From NCBI GenBank assembly GCA_006384855.1, contig VCJN01001422.1, positions 62,001 through 126,000 on the forward strand: a stretch of 64,000 bases of DNA, given 5' to 3'. This stretch comes from Tetraselmis striata (lineage: Eukaryota > Chlorophyta > Chlorodendrophyceae > Chlorodendrales > Chlorodendraceae). The notes beneath the pieces are model-generated. The model was given only the letters and a program-made list of their open reading frames with translations, was not told the origin of the DNA and ran no database searches. The translations under genes and the position numbers were made by a program. Below, piece after piece: positions 46,051 through 57,786 of this stretch; within the stretch, counting starts at the first letter, position 1, and the number at the start of each line of letters is the position of its first letter.

Positions 46051-46408
46051 TTATGCAAGCCCCTGCGTGAAACAAGGGAAATAACGAAGCAGGACAAAGC
46101 CACCGGCCAATTGCCTTGGTCGGCTTTGCTGGGCCATGGCTGTCGCGGCTGTTTGGTGGTGGTGTGTGTGTGTGGGGGGGGGGGGGGGGGGGGTTCTGCC
46201 ACAGCCTGCTGCAACCATGGGGAGCACCCATGGCGAGTCATGACTGCCCTCATCCATATTATAAGACCTATAGATGTATAGATCGCGGTAACGATTTTAT
46301 ATAGATACATGTATTGCGGGCTGCGTGTTTCCCCTTCATCATCCTGCTCGTCTTCATCAGCTCCAAACCGAGCTGACACCCGTCAAGCATGTGATGTAGA
46401 AACGTTTT

Positions 46409-46555
46409 ATCGTCGTAATATCCACGTCATTTCGCGCATAGATGTTCAATCACATCCGCGTGCTCGTACAGCATTCGGGAATTAATCCGTGGAAGTCTTT
46501 GGACGATGATATCGTACACACAGATATACTGCATATCACATTTGTAGTTGCGATC
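46409..46555 (+). repeat. Dispersed repeat, copy 2
   Basis: Same orientation as, and similar to, 6033-6170 (see that entry). The similarity may start about 35 bases earlier in both. Confidence 0.6.
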
Positions 46556-47267
46556 AGCGATCGTCGATCACCGTACTACCCGTGCTGAGTTACTACGGTA
46601 CGGGTCACTGCGACAAGGCCACTACACCGATTTAACGGTCTAGTGGTTTAGGTCATAAAGATCCGGGGGAAATCGGAGGTGAGGGGGGGGGGGGGGGGGG
46701 GGGCAAGAATGTGTAAGAGTGGAATATTTTGTACGTCGCGGCTTTCGGTACATTGCGCACTACCGGAATCGCCATGCGTGGCGGTGTCTCTATCCTGTAA
46801 TACACTATCTACCAGGGGTTTTACGCACGCGCACTACGCAGTCATAAACCTTCGCGACCGCAGCCGCGACGTGCGCCGCCATTCACACCCACTCACCCGC
46901 CGATGTCCTCGATGATCTTTCGACATGTGAGGTCCGAACTCCGTACTGCTATGAAAAAGGCCGCCTAGATGGCAAGTGCCAGTAGCCGAAGAACCCTAAC
47001 TATCGGATTGCGGCGGCCAAACACCCACATAAGCTTGTGTGTGGAATGCATAAACTTGACATATATATGCCATATCCTTCGCGAGGACGCGTCTACATGT
47101 AGTTTGTGAACAGAGGATTGCACGGACCCAACGGAGATAGACAATTGTTACTCGTATGCGAAGGGTGCGGACCGCCATCTTGATCTATGTGCGCACTGCG
47201 TAGGGGTCACCTATGAGCCATGCGTGCCGGTTAGGTAGAAAAGACGCTGAACATCATCTTAAGACGG
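46556..47267. other. Intergenic DNA with G21 run, no gene seen
   Basis: Holds the G run 46683-46703. ORFs here are short and patternless. Confidence 0.5.
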
Positions 47268-48060
47268 GCGTTCGGGGGCGGAGAGACTGGACAGGGCAGC
47301 GACTCTGGGGCCATGAGACAGGCGCCGGAGTGCCTTGAGGGAGTTGCGGCCATGCAGTGGGAGGAGTCAACCGGCGGGAAGCTCGGTCTGACCATGGACG
47401 GGCGGCTACAACGACGAGGCGCGCTGCGTGCGGAGGCAGTAAGCGGCGCACGGGGGAGCAGGACCGGTCTACCGACCACGGAGCGGCGACATGCGGACGA
47501 GGGGGGGGGGGGGGGGGGGGGGGGGGGCTTCCCCCTTTAGTCTCCCTTGGGGATCCTACCGCAAGCGCTCAGGCGGGCGAGATGGAGACATCATCGGCGG
47601 ACCGCGGCCGAGGCCGCAGCCGGCGGATCGCCACAGCCGGCGCGGTGGAGCGATCGGCGCCGCGACCTGCGGGATATTTATAGCGATGGCGGCGGTGGAG
47701 CCAAGACGCAGCACGACGACCGAAGATTGCGCAAATCCAGTGCATTACCGATGTACGTAGGAAACTTTTGGGCGGGGCGAGTATTGTATTTTTAATCCCC
47801 GTACAGCCAGTTGGCGGTAGTCGCTCGTATTGGCGACCGCCCGTAGATATCCGGAAACAAGACAGCTACCCATCACGTGATAGGAGGCGGGGTTTGGAAA
47901 CGAAGAGAATGGCCGGTAGCTTGAGTTGTAATTACACTATATGTGTTTCCTACAAGCAATGATTAGAGATAGCATGCCCTAAGAACAACTCAGTCTTGGC
48001 GGTGGAGAGTAGCAGCGGCAGGCTAGCACGTTGTAATCAATTTCAATTTCAATTTCGGTC
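47268..48060 (+). repeat. LTR-like repeat copy A (solo-LTR candidate), ~0.79 kb
   Basis: The reverse complement of 51792-52580 aligns along its whole length. Shared landmarks include TCGGGGGCG.AGAG near the start, ATGCAG.GGGAGGAGTC, the homopolymer (G27 here at 47501-47527), GATATTTATAG (a TATA-like site at about 47670), CGAAGATTGCGC, AACAACTCAGTCTTGGC (AACAACTCAG.CTT in copy B) and the CTAGCA.GTTG.AATCAATT end. The TATA-like site followed by conserved 3' sequence suits an LTR, but neither TG/CA ends nor a target-site duplication was confirmed and no internal region is attached. Confidence 0.65.
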
Positions 48061-49379
48061 CTACCGAGATGCTTTGTAGGTCCTACTCGCTAGGGCTGTT
48101 CGACGATTTTAGAATAAAATAGTGTTTTTGTACTTCGGTGCGACTTGTCCGGTACAGAGGGTGTTAACACTCGGCACAGCCTTGCACGGTGGCGGCTGTA
48201 ATAAGTCCAACCGTGTATGGGGCCCCGGAAGCCGCCCTCAACACACGGTGACCTCGGCCAGGAGCGCAGGCAAGCGGCTGCCGCACGTCGGGCGATCCGG
48301 CACTGGTGTGTTGCACAAAATCGGAGAGCATACGGCCAGCGGTGCAGGGGGTGTTTTCCCCGCCTTCACCTTCGAACTCCGAGGACGTCCGGGGACAAGC
48401 ACTGCTCGCAGCAGTTCAAGGTGTTGGGTACTGAACTCAGCAATGCACCACCCGAACGGCCTCGCTGCTTGGCCGTGGCCGGTGGAGCGCAGCGTTGGAA
48501 CATGTGTATATACTACGGCACGGTCACGTGATGACGGGTTTCTGCGGCCGGGCTGGGGAGTACAAGCTGGCGACCTTGCACGAGCGTGAACCCCCGTCTG
48601 ACTCACGTGTAGTGTACCATACCATCGATGCAAAATTAGTACATGTACTGCAACATAGCCACGTGGCCTACAGAGGCCCCGCCGTACGCACTTTAAGTAA
48701 AGCGAACCCTATGCGGGTTGGTCAGGGGCGGGCCCTTCCCTGATGCTAGGTAAAGACAGCTTGTTAAGAGGAAATTTTATTCAAATAACATACCAACATG
48801 TTTTACTAGTAGTAAGACCTGCCCCTAGCATGAAGACACGTACCTAGCGTAGGTATTGTGGCAACATGCTACTAGTATGGTAGGCTTAAAATACAAGCCT
48901 AGAGGGACATAGGGTTGCATATTGTTGACACCAGCGCTGCTGCCACTGCTATACACCAGACAATGTAGATAGGGTATGCGTATTAGTACTTTAGCACATA
49001 TCTGAGTGGTACGAGCACCGCGCTACGCACGCGCCGCGGGCACCGCATCGCGCCCGCCATATATACATGCGTTCGGCGCACCGGGCATGCTCACTTCTCT
49101 GTAACCAGACACTCTCCCGGCTATGGGCTTCCGCCTCCCAACCCCGGCTCATGCCGGGACGTGCGACACGGACCAGCACGTCGGTTGCGGGGAGATTGCG
49201 CATGACACATATAATCAGCATACATGCATGTCATAATGTGCATGGAAGTGCCGCATTGCATGTTGCTAAATATTGCTATCACAAATTGATGCATTGCATT
49301 TACAAGCTGTTGATATGACGCCATTTAGTACTAGTGTATAGCATATGTGTTCTACATTATAAATGCGGGGTCCAATAAA
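48061..49379. other. Intergenic DNA, no confident gene
   Basis: Short ORFs on both strands. A frame ending at 48531 (KVLGTELSNAPPERPRCLAV) looks mildly coding but is unrecognised. Confidence 0.4.
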
Positions 49380-49625
49380 TATAACGGGGGCGGGTGACCT
49401 GAACCACAACATTAGATCGGTAAGGACTAACCACAACAACACCCGGGAAATGAAACCACCGCATATTTACCGTAACGACAACACCCGTAATCACAAAAAA
49501 GATAAAATACAACACCCTGCCAACCACACAACCCAAGTAACACAATACCAACCCACTCTCCAACATACCTACGACCAATTATACCCTCAAGAACACGTAA
49601 ACACGCTATAAAAAGGGGAAACTGC
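49380..49625 (+). promoter_or_regulatory. A/C-rich, G-poor tract ending in a TATA box
   Basis: About 220 bases of the plus strand are almost all A and C (for example CAACACCCTGCCAACCACAC), with very few G. The tract ends at CTATAAAAAGGGG (49605-49617), a good TATA box. C/T-rich sequence follows. No gene with a clear start lies directly downstream; the next clear features are a G19 run near 49704 and unrecognised minus-strand fragments. Confidence 0.4.
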
Positions 49626-49929
49626 CCCTCTATGCCTCCACACCCCTTCCACTACACCCTTCGCACTCCCGCCTCCCTCAATTTAGTAGAGAATCCGAGG
49701 GGTGGGGGGGGGGGGGGGGGGGTTGAGGGGGTGTCTACGCTTAGTGCCATCCACCCTCTCGAGAAAGGCATAGCGAGGCGACATAACGACTATAGCCGTC
49801 CTTTGGGTCTGTTTCTTTTGTCCATAATCACGACCGCGCGGTCCGACATGCCTCATAGCTCGACACACTGCTTGGCGCTGACGCACCGGCAATTTCGGAC
49901 GGCGGCACAACCGATGAGCGGGGAGCCTG

Positions 49930-50750
49930 CCACATTGCAGCGCACCGCGGCGCCCTCGAGATGATGACCGTGCCGTCCATAACGCGCCTGTCCTTGATGC
50001 GAGCATGCGGACAAGATCGCCAGTCGCGATCATGCAATGTGTGTTGTTATAACCGAACACCGGGCTCTCCTTGGACGATGACCCCCTCCCCCGCCCCACA
50101 AGCCGCCACGACCACGTGCTTGTAATTGCCCGTGGAGAGCCTCGATCCATGGCGCCCACGTCCTTTTGATCGTCCACACGTGGTCGCCGATAGCGCTGTG
50201 CGCCAAAGGCGTCAATCCCCCGCATATTATACACCCAGAGACAAACCCTTTAGTGCCACTTGCGTAACCCTCGCCATAGACGCGCCAGATCCCGTGACGC
50301 CATAGACGCGCCAGATCCCGACAATACATCCGCCCGCAAATGTATGAGGTTCCATGTCGGCACAACGTATGTACAATTGGGCTCCATGTTTCTGACACGA
50401 GGTCCATGATTTGCTGCAAAGTAGCGGCATCGACATCGCCGTGTATCATAACACCTCATGAGGGGGGGGGGGGGGGGGGGAGGGGGAGGTAATGGTTTCG
50501 TTGCCCGAGCTATCAACAAAGCGAAGTGACCCAAAACAATGCATGTTGCTACCTACGCCTAGCCGACATTATATATTCTGCTGGTGAAACCACTGCTTAT
50601 GTTGGCGGTCCCGTAGTCTATTTCCGTGCTTGCTGCTCCGAGGTCGTTAACGGTGTTATGCTTGGTGTAGGCCTCCATGACTGTCAAGTTTGGCTTCATA
50701 TTAAAAAAAACGTTTTTAATAGTATCGTATACATCATTTCCATAACTCAA
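49930..50750 (-). pseudogene. Unrecognised coding-like fragments
   Basis: Minus-strand frames at 50750-50559 (MSYGNDVYDTIKNVFFNMKP), 50449-50300 (GDVDAATLQQIMDLVSETWS) and about 50030-49930 read like protein but do not join without frame changes. A ~25-base unit (CATAGACGCGCCAGATCCCG) is tandemly doubled at about 50276-50322. A G20 run at 50461-50480 separates two of the fragments. No family was recognised. Confidence 0.3.
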
Positions 50751-51791
50751 TGACCGCCGGGGGATTGGGCGTTGGGTCGCAGTTGTTGGCTTCCCATGAG
50801 AAGAGCTCGACAGAACTTGATCTTATGCCTCGCTCCTTACGTCGGGCTGGCGCCGGCTGCTCTCGGTTTGCGAACGGGGCGACCAATTCCCAGGTACACG
50901 CAAAGGTGGTACGTGCGACCTCTCGCCATCGACCCGCCCCTTCGCTCGGTGCAGCATGCAGACGAGGTGCATCCACTAGCCATGAGGCGCTCTTCTCGCG
51001 CTCCTACTACCCGACGACCGCGTTGGCCATCGGCCCTCGGTTCGGCTTCCTGACCAGCGCAAGGACATTTCCCGTCATCCTTCACGCCCGGCCAGTCTTG
51101 AACTACGAATGCGCTCGGCATGACCGAGCTCCCTAGTGGCCGAGAGCTTCTCCCGCGGCCGTCGTGGTCGAACCGCCGAGACGCTCGCCAAAGCGCGTGT
51201 GCGCTCACGCATGCGCCACGGCATCTCGATTGCCATTGACGGCGATGAAGGCCTCAGCTCGTGCATGCCCGACTCCCCCTCTATGCGCCATCCCGTAAGG
51301 CGCCGCCGCAGTCAATGGAAGGCCACGATGTCCTCCATATATGATTAGCTACAAAAGCGTCAAGATTCCGATTGTCGACGGCCGGTCCCTTGCTGCCCCC
51401 CTTCACCAGGGCGTCTCCAAGGAAGACTCCACCTCCGCGCTCGGCTAGACTTCATGGACAAGAAGTCAGCCTACTTCTTGGGCAGCCGCCCATGGGAGAG
51501 GGCGGGGCCATTGTCCACGTTGGTTCGGGGTGGGGCGGGGGTCCAAGGCAAGGGGAACTAGTCGCAGGGTGCTCGCTATGCATATGCACCCACTGCGATG
51601 ATTATCTCATGCCTTGACCCTTGATCCTTGCTTGACATGCTGCCACGTTCCTACGACCCTGCTACAATAGTCAACGGTTTGCGATCCGCACATTAAGTAA
51701 CTCAACCCTGACGTTGCCTTGCCAGTGGCTAAGCCGTGTCGCTATCTGTTGTGCCAATGGTCAGGCGAAGAGGGCGTCGCACATGACGCAC
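50751..51791. other. Region with overlapping ORFs, nothing recognised
   Basis: GC-rich ORFs on both strands (50750-51136 plus, 51208-50837 minus) have no motif. One frame near 51345 (YKSVKIPIVDG) faintly resembles a copia gag start, which would fit the neighbouring LTR-like repeat, but this is weak. Confidence 0.3.
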
Positions 51792-52580
51792 GAGTCGAAA
51801 TTGCAATTGATTGCAACATGCTAGCCGCTGCTCTCCACCGCTAAAGCTGAGTTGTTCTTAGGGCATGCCATCTCTAACCATAGCAGGGAACAATTATAGT
51901 GTAATTACAGCTCAAGCTTCCGGCCTTCGTCTTTCGTTTCCAAACCCCGCATCCTTCCATAATGTGATCAGAAGTTGTGTTATTTCCGGACAACTGCGGG
52001 TAGTCGCCAATACTACGAGCAACTATCGCTAATTGGCAGCATGTACGGGCATTAACAATGCAGTACTCGTCCCGCCCCCGGAAGGTATTAATGTCCTCAG
52101 TGATGCACCGTCACCGCGCAATCTTCGGTCCTTGTGCTGCGTCTTGGCTCCATTTGCCGTCAACGCTGAAAATATCCCGCAGGTCGCGGCGCTGATGGCC
52201 CCACTGCGCCCGCTGTCGTGGCGGTCCGCCATCCTCCGCCGCGGTCCGTCGATGATGCCTACTCCAGCTCGCCCGCCTGGACTCTTGCGGTAGAATCCCG
52301 AAGGGGGACTAGAGGGGGAAAGGCGGGCACCCCCCCCCCCCCCCCCCCAAGCACGTCAGCGTGTCGTCGCTCCATGGTCAGCAGGCCGGTCCTACTCGCC
52401 CGCGCGCCGATCGCCTCCGGAGCGCGCCTCGTCGCTATAGCCGCCCGTCGTCTAGGGTCAAACCGATATAGCCGCCAGCCGACTCCTCCCGCTGCATGGC
52501 TGCGACGCCCTCGGGGCAATCCGGCGCTTGTCTCTTGGCCCCTTAGTCGCTGCCATGCCCGGCCTCTACGCCCCCGAGTG
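51792..52580 (-). repeat. LTR-like repeat copy B, inverted relative to copy A
   Basis: Reverse-complement match of 47268-48060 over the full length (789 against 793 bases). The homopolymer at the equivalent place is C19 on the plus strand (52330-52348), against G27 in copy A. Confidence 0.65.
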
Positions 52581-53274
52581 CCCGCCCCGCCTGTAAGTGC
52601 CGGACTCCCGTCTCCTTGCGCGCGCCGTCCTCGCCCGTTCCAGGGGGGGGGGGGGGGGGGCTGAGGATTTCCCGGGTGTTCCGAGCGGGTTTGCCGCATG
52701 GCGCCGCCGAACACTCCGATGTACTAGGCCGGAATAAATTCGAGTAATTCACATGTGGAACACATACGGATGGGGGCTACATACGCCGGGTCTTATGCTG
52801 GTCGGTCGCAGGTTGTACCGAGGTGCGAGAACATGATTTTTGTTTTGAACAGCCCTCGCAAGTAGGCTGGCCCCATCCGAGTCATACACACCCCTCTCCC
52901 CACCCGCCGTAGGGCTGGCAAACATCGGAGAGGCCGACGCAAGGCCGAGGTCGTATATGAAATATTTTTACCCCCCCCCCCCCCCCCTCCCCCTCCCCTC
53001 CGTACAAAGGGCCGCTACCCCGGCAGCGCCAGCCTTCCGCTAGCGCGACCACGACTACCATTTAAAAAGCCCCCCGTAAGCTCCCCGGTCGTCGCAAGAT
53101 CCAAGGACCCGCCACAACCGGCCACCCCGCTCAGCCCCCTGCCCTACCCAGCCGGGCGCGGGTCTTGGGATTTTCAGCGCCCACCACGTGGATGTGGGGG
53201 TGGCGCCGCCGGGCCTACCGCACCCATGATCCTCCGCTCCTGATGGGCCGCTACCTAGCGACGGGCGCATGCGC
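52581..53274. other. Intergenic DNA with G and C runs, no gene seen
   Basis: Contains a G run near 52644-52661 and a C run near 52972-52986. The minus-strand ORF over 53055-53438 overlaps the last recognised transposase exon and is otherwise unremarkable. Confidence 0.4.
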
Positions 53275-55755
53275 CTGCTGATATGTGTAGCGGGAGCTGC
53301 TTCGGCCAGTTCCATCGGTGGCGCGATGAAGTCCTCCGTGTAAGCGCCTCGGAGGTACATGTACGCGTCCGCCTGCATCCTTGCCGCTAGCCCCAACAAA
53401 ATCAAAGTTTGTCCACCTAGCGAAACAAGACATTGCATTGCTCAGTCATTGAACAAACACAAAGCGGACAATCAAAACATCACACGCATCAACATATAAT
53501 TACCTAACGGCGTATTACCTTAAGTCCAAATTTGTAGCAAACAAAGCATCCTCTGTGTACGGGATGTTCTTGACCTGAATGCGGTTCTCTACGGAGTCCC
53601 GGAACGTAGACCCGGACACCTTCATGTAGTTCGTTTGCTTGTAGGCATACAATTTGCTCGGTTAGTGTCATCCCAACAAAACAAACAATCCAATCAAATA
53701 GTGAACAACAAGTATAGCCGACATATAGTCAATAGACAAAACCAATCAGTCAGGCCTCGCATACCTTGATATGATAAACATTCCCGTTGACGACGATGGC
53801 CATTGCAGTGGCATCATCATCCATGGCAGCATGCAATGGCCGGGAAACATAGGCGTCACACTGCTCAAGGTAGGGACGCTGGTCGCCTCCATCATTGCCA
53901 GCATTTTTTTGCAAGACTGGACTGTAGGTGATGCCCTGCAGTGAAAATCAATGAAACCAAGTGACTGTATTGTATGTATCAAATGTATATCAAATGTATA
54001 GAATGTATGTGTATATATGCATATATGTATGTACATATCTATGCGTCAAACATCACATGTATGTATGAATTATACATCATATATGTTTCATGATATAGAA
54101 TATATTGTACATTACGGTCTATATTGTATATTTGTGTACACATATATACGTAAACATATACATATCTATATATACAGTATATACATACTGTACATAGTTA
54201 CACATACCATACATCATGATACACCGTATATCAGCTTGTACATGTATACACACATATTTATAGATACATTGACATGGACAAAGACATGCCATGGATGTGA
54301 ACATGCAAAGATATTTATATGAGTGGACCGAGAGAGGGAGGTACGCGCTTTTGAGCCATCATCATCTCCGCATCCGACATGAGGTGGTCCACGAATGAAG
54401 TCCCATCATCGTTCTTGGCCAGAGGGAGCATTCTTGTTGCGCCTCCTCAGAAGATCCTGAGTGGGCGGAGCCCACCTACTAATATTGAGTGGGATGATGC
54501 CTCCGAGCGGCACCAAGCAACGGGGTGGCATTTCCTTCAATTCGAACTCATGTGTAGGCCATGATGGCAAGTTTGGAAATGCCGGTTTCACTCCAGATGT
54601 CCGCAGCTGATGAGACATATAGTCCTTCCTTTTGCAAGTCCATGATCTCCTCCTGCAAGAAGTGACAGCGGAAACGTGAGTGGGCATGCATGATATGTCC
54701 TTATCGGTCTCGATGAAAATAGAGGACAGTTAGGCATTGCGCAACATACTATTTACCTTTATCATGAGACGGTTCTCCACAGACATGTCTAGGATCATGT
54801 TGTTGACAATTGACGCCATCGGCTCCGAGTAGCGGCCCTGTGTGGGTAAGTGTCCAGAACAAGCAACAAAAAAGATGCCTACCAAAAACGGAAGATGTAT
54901 GGGCAGGGAAAGACACAGAAAGGACGCCTGCCGTCCGGACCTTGAGGAACTCTTTTAAGTAGAGGTCGTGGTCCGTGATGTTGTGCGGCATGCAGCTCTT
55001 GACGATCCACTTAACGGCGGCTGCATCGTAGTCCCGCTCCACATCATCTGCATGCTTGTGAGTTTCACAACATCGGCGACAGGGACGGGCTTTCCTTGCC
55101 CTCCGCAGCAATAACCTTCTTGAAGACAGCCTTGAGCGTAATCTGGCGGCAACAACAGGACGGGGGCGGCTCTGTATTATATGAAATATATGAATTTATA
55201 TATAATATTTGTAATACGGCTAACGGCGTTGGGTTAATGATATTATAGTGTGTTGGGTAAGAGAGGGGGGGCGGGGGCGCACTTTGCCGCCCATCGCCTC
55301 GTCGACTAGGTCGTCGGGATGCTTGCGAACCAAATGGTTGTCGAGGTTTATATATGGTGCTGCTCAAGGCAAGAGTTTCATGGTACATGTCGTATGCGCG
55401 CTGTAAATGTATAGCCATCCTCCGCACTACGGAACTTCTCGCAAAAGAGGTTTTAGGCATCAAGAGACTTGCCGCGGGGCTGCACTGGCGCTATACGATC
55501 ATGCATACCCTCGACGGGGCAAGGTTATCTGCATTGCTTGCTAGGAAAGGCGGAAGCGCGGCAAGGGGGGGGGGGGGGGGGGGGGGGGGGGTTCAGTGGA
55601 GGGGGCGGAGTGCGGCACATCTCACCAACGGCGGGTCTGGGGTGATTTGTGCCGCCGACAATCACCACCTCATCGGTGCTAGCCGCTTCGTCACTGGCAT
55701 TGACTTTCTTCGGGAGGCTGCCAGTGCACCAGTAAATTCATGGCCTAAATATTAT
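53275..55755 (-). CDS. hAT-family transposase, multi-exon, possibly degenerate
   Basis: Minus-strand exons read: about 55740-55600 (WCTGSLPKKVNASDEAASTD), 55440-55260 (possible BED-type zinc-finger end, NLDNHLVRKHPDDLVDEAMG), about 55140-54950 (DDVERDYDAAAVKWIVKSCM then PHNITDHDLYLKEFLK, before a GT), 54839-54757 (GRYSEPMASIVNNMILDM), 54650-54340 (EEIMDLQKEGLYVSSAADIW then SETGISKLAIMAY), 53939-53764 (YLEQCDAYVSRPLHAAMDDD), 53636-53520 (YMKVSGSTFRDSVENRIQV) and 53385-53275 (DAYMYLRGAYTEDFI). ADIWSETGIS...AIMAY with a following F.L/KEM matches the hAT transposase core strand holding the first catalytic Asp. A frame change after AIMAY and unresolved joins suggest decay. The last three exons are assigned by position, not by motif. 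No 8-bp target duplication or inverted ends were found. Confidence 0.65.
53990..54335. repeat. AT-rich intron-like stretch in the transposase gene
   Basis: Dominated by TATATA/TGTATA words with no coding frame. It lies between two transposase exons and is probably an intron with microsatellite character. Confidence 0.6.
55565..55591. repeat. G27 homopolymer in transposase 5' region
   Basis: Uninterrupted G run between the first and second recognised hAT exons. Confidence 0.9.
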
Positions 55756-55982
55756 TGATTCGTGGTGCGATTATTCACGAAATGTATGGTGCACCAAGCA
55801 CCTGCAGAAAAGTTTTTCGACGAGAAGCGGCGCGAATTCAAATGCCCGTGCCACTTGTTATGTTTGACTAACCTCGGCTCCGTACGTACTGAGCAATGAA
55901 GAAAACGCGATTGTACAAAAAAACCAAACTGCCCTTCCCCGGGTATCCAAAACTGAATGGTCCCCCCGCCCATTTAAAAATT

Positions 55983-56053
55983 GTCCTCCCCGGGAATCGA
56001 ACCCGGATCTCCACGGCCACAACGTGGTGTTCTAACCATTAAACCAGGAGAAC
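55983..56053 (-). tRNA. tRNA-His (anticodon GTG)
   Basis: On the minus strand a 71-base cloverleaf can be drawn. The acceptor GTTCTCC pairs with GGAGGAC with one G-T wobble. The D arm contains GGTTTAATGGTT. The anticodon stem CCACG/CGTGG encloses loop TTGTGGC with GTG at 56020-56018. The T arm holds the B box GGTTCGATTCC. The discriminator base is A, and no CCA is encoded. The base before position 1 is T, so the extra G of histidine tRNA would be added after transcription, as in most eukaryotes. There is no intron. Confidence 0.93.
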
Positions 56054-56299
56054 ACACGACAGCCAACAAATATATTTATTAATATATATTCTTTTTCTGT
56101 CACACAACTGCAACTGCAGTAACACCTTCCGTGCGCTTCAGCATCCATCCGACCCTTGCGCCCGCCAGAAAAAAAGTAGGAAATAGCGACTAGCTGTAGC
56201 ACGAGACGATCACACATCATCAGCACTGGAAGAACAAACCACGCGCCAATCACAATCTGCATCAGCACAGCACACCCGCCGCGCAGGCAAGCAGCGGCA

Positions 56300-56544
56300 A
56301 TGTTCGGCACCTCCGCGGCAGGACAACACATTCGCGCCGCTGCCCGCAACCTTTTGCAGCGACTGTCCACCGCCGCCTTCAGCCGAAAGCAACCTCCGGC
56401 GAGGTACGTGAAGCGGCTGTGGGCCATAAAAGCACGCTTTACAGACATCAGCGCCCAATGCACGGCAGAGCAAAATACAAAAACAAACAATCGCTTGTAC
56501 AACCCTATTCTCACGTGCGCGGCGGCCCTTGTCGACGCCAGCTA

Positions 56545-56599
<55 letters not shown>

Positions 56600-57786
56600 C
56601 ACCCACCCACCCACCCCTCCCCCACCGCCACCGTCCACTCGTAAATTTCCCTATTCACGAGAAGACCCAGCGACAGCTTTCGGCGCCAGCTCACCCGCCG
56701 GCCCCGGGCGCCCCGCCGCCCGCTTCGCCTCGGCCGGCACCCGCCGCGGCCCTCCCCGCTGCCGGTCTGCCCCGCGAGCGGCGCGGAGCTGGGCCCGATG
56801 CTGGCCTCCTCCTCGCTGCTGGGCTTCTTGGCGCTGGACATGGCCGTCCAGGCGGTTGGCTTCCTGGCGGCCTGGGCGCTGCGCACCGAGAAGTTCTACG
56901 ACCTCTTCGGCAGCGCCACCTTCCTCACGCTTGTCTGGCGCAGCGTGCTGTCCGGCGGTGGCGGCCTCGCGCCCCGGCAGTGGCTGCTTACCGCGATGGT
57001 CACCCTCTGGGCCCTCCGCCTTGGAACCTTTCTCTTCGCCAGGTGCGCCGCCGCCCTGCACATCCAACGAGATGAGAGTTTTTGACCCAATTTCCATCCG
57101 GGGCTAAGGGCATTTGTTTTTTGCTATTTACGTTTTTAGTCGAGTCGCTTTGAGCTATCGCTTAGAGACAAATTCGACGACCCGATCCAAGTAACGAGGC
57201 ATCACTGCTTTATTCGGTGCCCCGTCTCTCCAGGGTGATGAAGACCGGCGGCGACAAGCGCTTCGAAAAGGCGCTGACGCAGCCGGCGACGCTGGGCGTG
57301 TACTGGGCGCTGCAGGGCGTGTGGGTCTTCGTCACGCTACTGCCCACGCTGCTCGTGCTGGCGGCGCCCGGCGCCTCGCAGCCGGGCTGGGGCTGGGCCG
57401 ACGCCGCGGGCGCGGCCATCTGGGCGGCGGGCTGGCTGATCGAGAGCGTCGCGGACGCGCAGAAGTTTGCGTTCAAGATGGACCCCGCCAACGAGGGGCG
57501 CTTCATCGACAGCGGCCTGTGGGCCACCTCGCGGCACCCCAACTACTTTGGTGAGATCTGCTGCTGGTGGGGCGTGCTGGCCGTCGCCGCGGGCGGGCTG
57601 CCCCCCGCCACCGCCGCGCTCGCCGCCGGCAGCCCCGCCTTTGTGATGCTGCTCATCCTGCGCGTCAGCGGCGTGCCCATCCTGGAGCGCAACGCCGACA
57701 AAAAGTGGGGCGGCCGCGCTGACTACCAGGACTACAAGCGCCGCACCAACTGCGTCGTGCCGCTGCCCTTTGTCAGCCGCCTGTAA
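56300..57786 (+). CDS. DUF1295/steroid 5-alpha-reductase-like membrane protein
   Basis: Exons 56300-56403, 56671-57042 (start alternatively 56677, also in phase) and 57234-57786 give 342 residues; introns are GT-AG. The first ~90 residues are Arg/Ala/Pro/Ser-rich with no acidic residue, which looks like an organelle-targeting peptide. Several hydrophobic segments follow (LLGFLALDMAVQAVGFLAAW, TLGVYWALQGVWVFVTLL, AAIWAAGWLIESVADAQKFA). The family signature is clear: KMDPANEGRFIDSGLW then SRHPNYFGEICCWWG, ending with a Lys/Arg-rich DYQDYKRRTNCVVPLPF. DUF1295 proteins belong to the superfamily of membrane NADPH-dependent reductases and methyltransferases. The substrate here is unknown. A C39 run (56547-56585) lies in intron 1. 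Confidence 0.88.
56547..56612. repeat. C39 homopolymer followed by (CA)n and (CCCA)n
   Basis: Longest homopolymer in the window (56547-56585), in intron 1 of the DUF1295-type gene. It runs into ACACAC and CCCACCCA repeats. Confidence 0.9.

Noticed and set aside
56419..57107. Two long plus-strand ORFs over the DUF1295 gene
   Set aside because: They run through the C39 tract and read the second exon in wrong frames as Pro/Arg-rich sequence.
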